From Bacteroidota bacterium (GTDB taxonomy: Bacteria; Bacteroidota; Bacteroidia; Chitinophagales; Chitinophagaceae): DNA of 64,000 nucleotides. The DNA lies in the NCBI GenBank assembly GCA_030706605.1, contig JAUZOE010000015.1, forward strand, positions 17,332 to 81,331, in the 5' to 3' direction. Below the pieces are notes generated by a model. The model had not been told where the DNA came from, searched no databases, and saw only the letters and a list, made by a program, of their open reading frames with translations. A program made the translations under genes and the position numbers. Shown one piece after another: positions 63,911 through 64,000 of this stretch (position 1 is the first letter of the stretch; the number at the start of each line of letters is the position of its first letter).

Positions 63911-64000
63911 TTATTTCAATTCCCGCACCCAAATATTACGATAGCTTACAGGATCACCATGATCTTGCAATTTAATCGGTTCAGGTCCATGATATACATA
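63911..64000 (-). CDS. C-terminal end of a DUF1080 (3-keto-disaccharide hydrolase-like) protein
   Basis: The last 29 codons before the stop (TAA at 63913-63911) read PIKLQDHGDPVSYRNIWVRE, the hallmark C-terminus of DUF1080 secreted proteins, which bind or cleave glucosides. The rest lies beyond the window edge, so only this end can be seen. Confidence 0.8.
   Translation of the reverse strand, partial: YVYHGPEPIKLQDHGDPVSYRNIWVRELK

Noticed and set aside
1..64000. rRNA, tRNA, CRISPR arrays, prophage
   Set aside because: No cloverleaf, no rRNA-like blocks, no regularly spaced repeats and no phage structural genes were seen on either strand by eye.

Overview
The window looks like a chromosomal segment from a Bacteroidota bacterium, most likely of the Chitinophagaceae or a close relative. 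The evidence is an AT-rich sequence, many lipoproteins with short lipoboxes, a type IX secretion C-terminal sorting domain, a TamB/TamL pair with TamL as a lipoprotein, a DUF4954 protein, a DUF6580 protein, BI-1, and very few Shine-Dalgarno sequences. No rRNA, tRNA, CRISPR array or prophage was seen. The species cannot be named from sequence alone.

Region by region. (1) 1-2576, minus strand: an exported set of a DUF5777 beta-barrel protein (partial), a small cytochrome c-like lipoprotein and an ethylbenzene-dehydrogenase-type heme-binding lipoprotein. (2) 2880-8910, minus strand: an arsenosugar-type operon (AhpD-like protein, radical SAM ArsS, purine nucleoside phosphorylase, two arsenosugar glycosyltransferases) that continues into a fatty-acid-hydroxylase-like membrane protein and a MerA-like flavoprotein. 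No arsM is present. (3) 9121-21559: a YdcF-like protein, tamB-tamL, an acyl-CoA carboxylase beta subunit, rnhA, DUF6580 and yraN. (4) 21638-28318: a large T9SS cargo protein, aroC, era and an esterase. (5) 28489-32238: an ATP-grasp protein and a YbdK-type carboxylate-amine ligase, with a structured RNA-like element between them, then a sugar MFS transporter. (6) 32158-35953: a repeat-rich insertion locus. It holds a RAYT (REP-associated tyrosine transposase) element, a truncated non-autonomous copy, a MORN-like lipoprotein between them, a 243-bp direct repeat enclosing the insert, three copies of a terminator cassette and an ATP-grasp gene. (7) 35976-50828: BI-1, a SET protein, mgtE, a heterodimeric ABC exporter, glmS, a DUF1501/cytochrome-DUF1549-DUF1553 pair and DUF4954. 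(8) 50858-64000: a GreA-like factor, a GH127-type glycosidase of visibly higher GC, an orphan protein with a proteasome/HslV-like N-terminus, a PAS histidine kinase, two AraC regulators, a MacB/FtsX-type permease, an XRE-DUF2975 pair, tandem SRPBCC genes with a homopolymer frameshift and the last codons of a DUF1080-like gene.

How the genes work together. ArsS, the phosphorylase and the two glycosyltransferases plausibly form one arsenic-handling pathway, and the hydroxylase and flavoprotein may extend it toward a membrane product. TamB and TamL form an envelope-spanning lipid or protein transport machine. The ABC pair forms one exporter with one degenerate and one active ATP site. The most unusual material is the RAYT/REP-like family (five hairpin copies, one of them 29 kb away from the transposase) and the nested duplications around it. 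Other noncoding signals are a likely structured RNA at 29536-29610, an 18-bp tandem operator upstream of the FtsX-type permease, a 42-bp repeat in two convergent spacers, and a strong-SD mini-ORF ending in a UUCG hairpin ahead of tamB.
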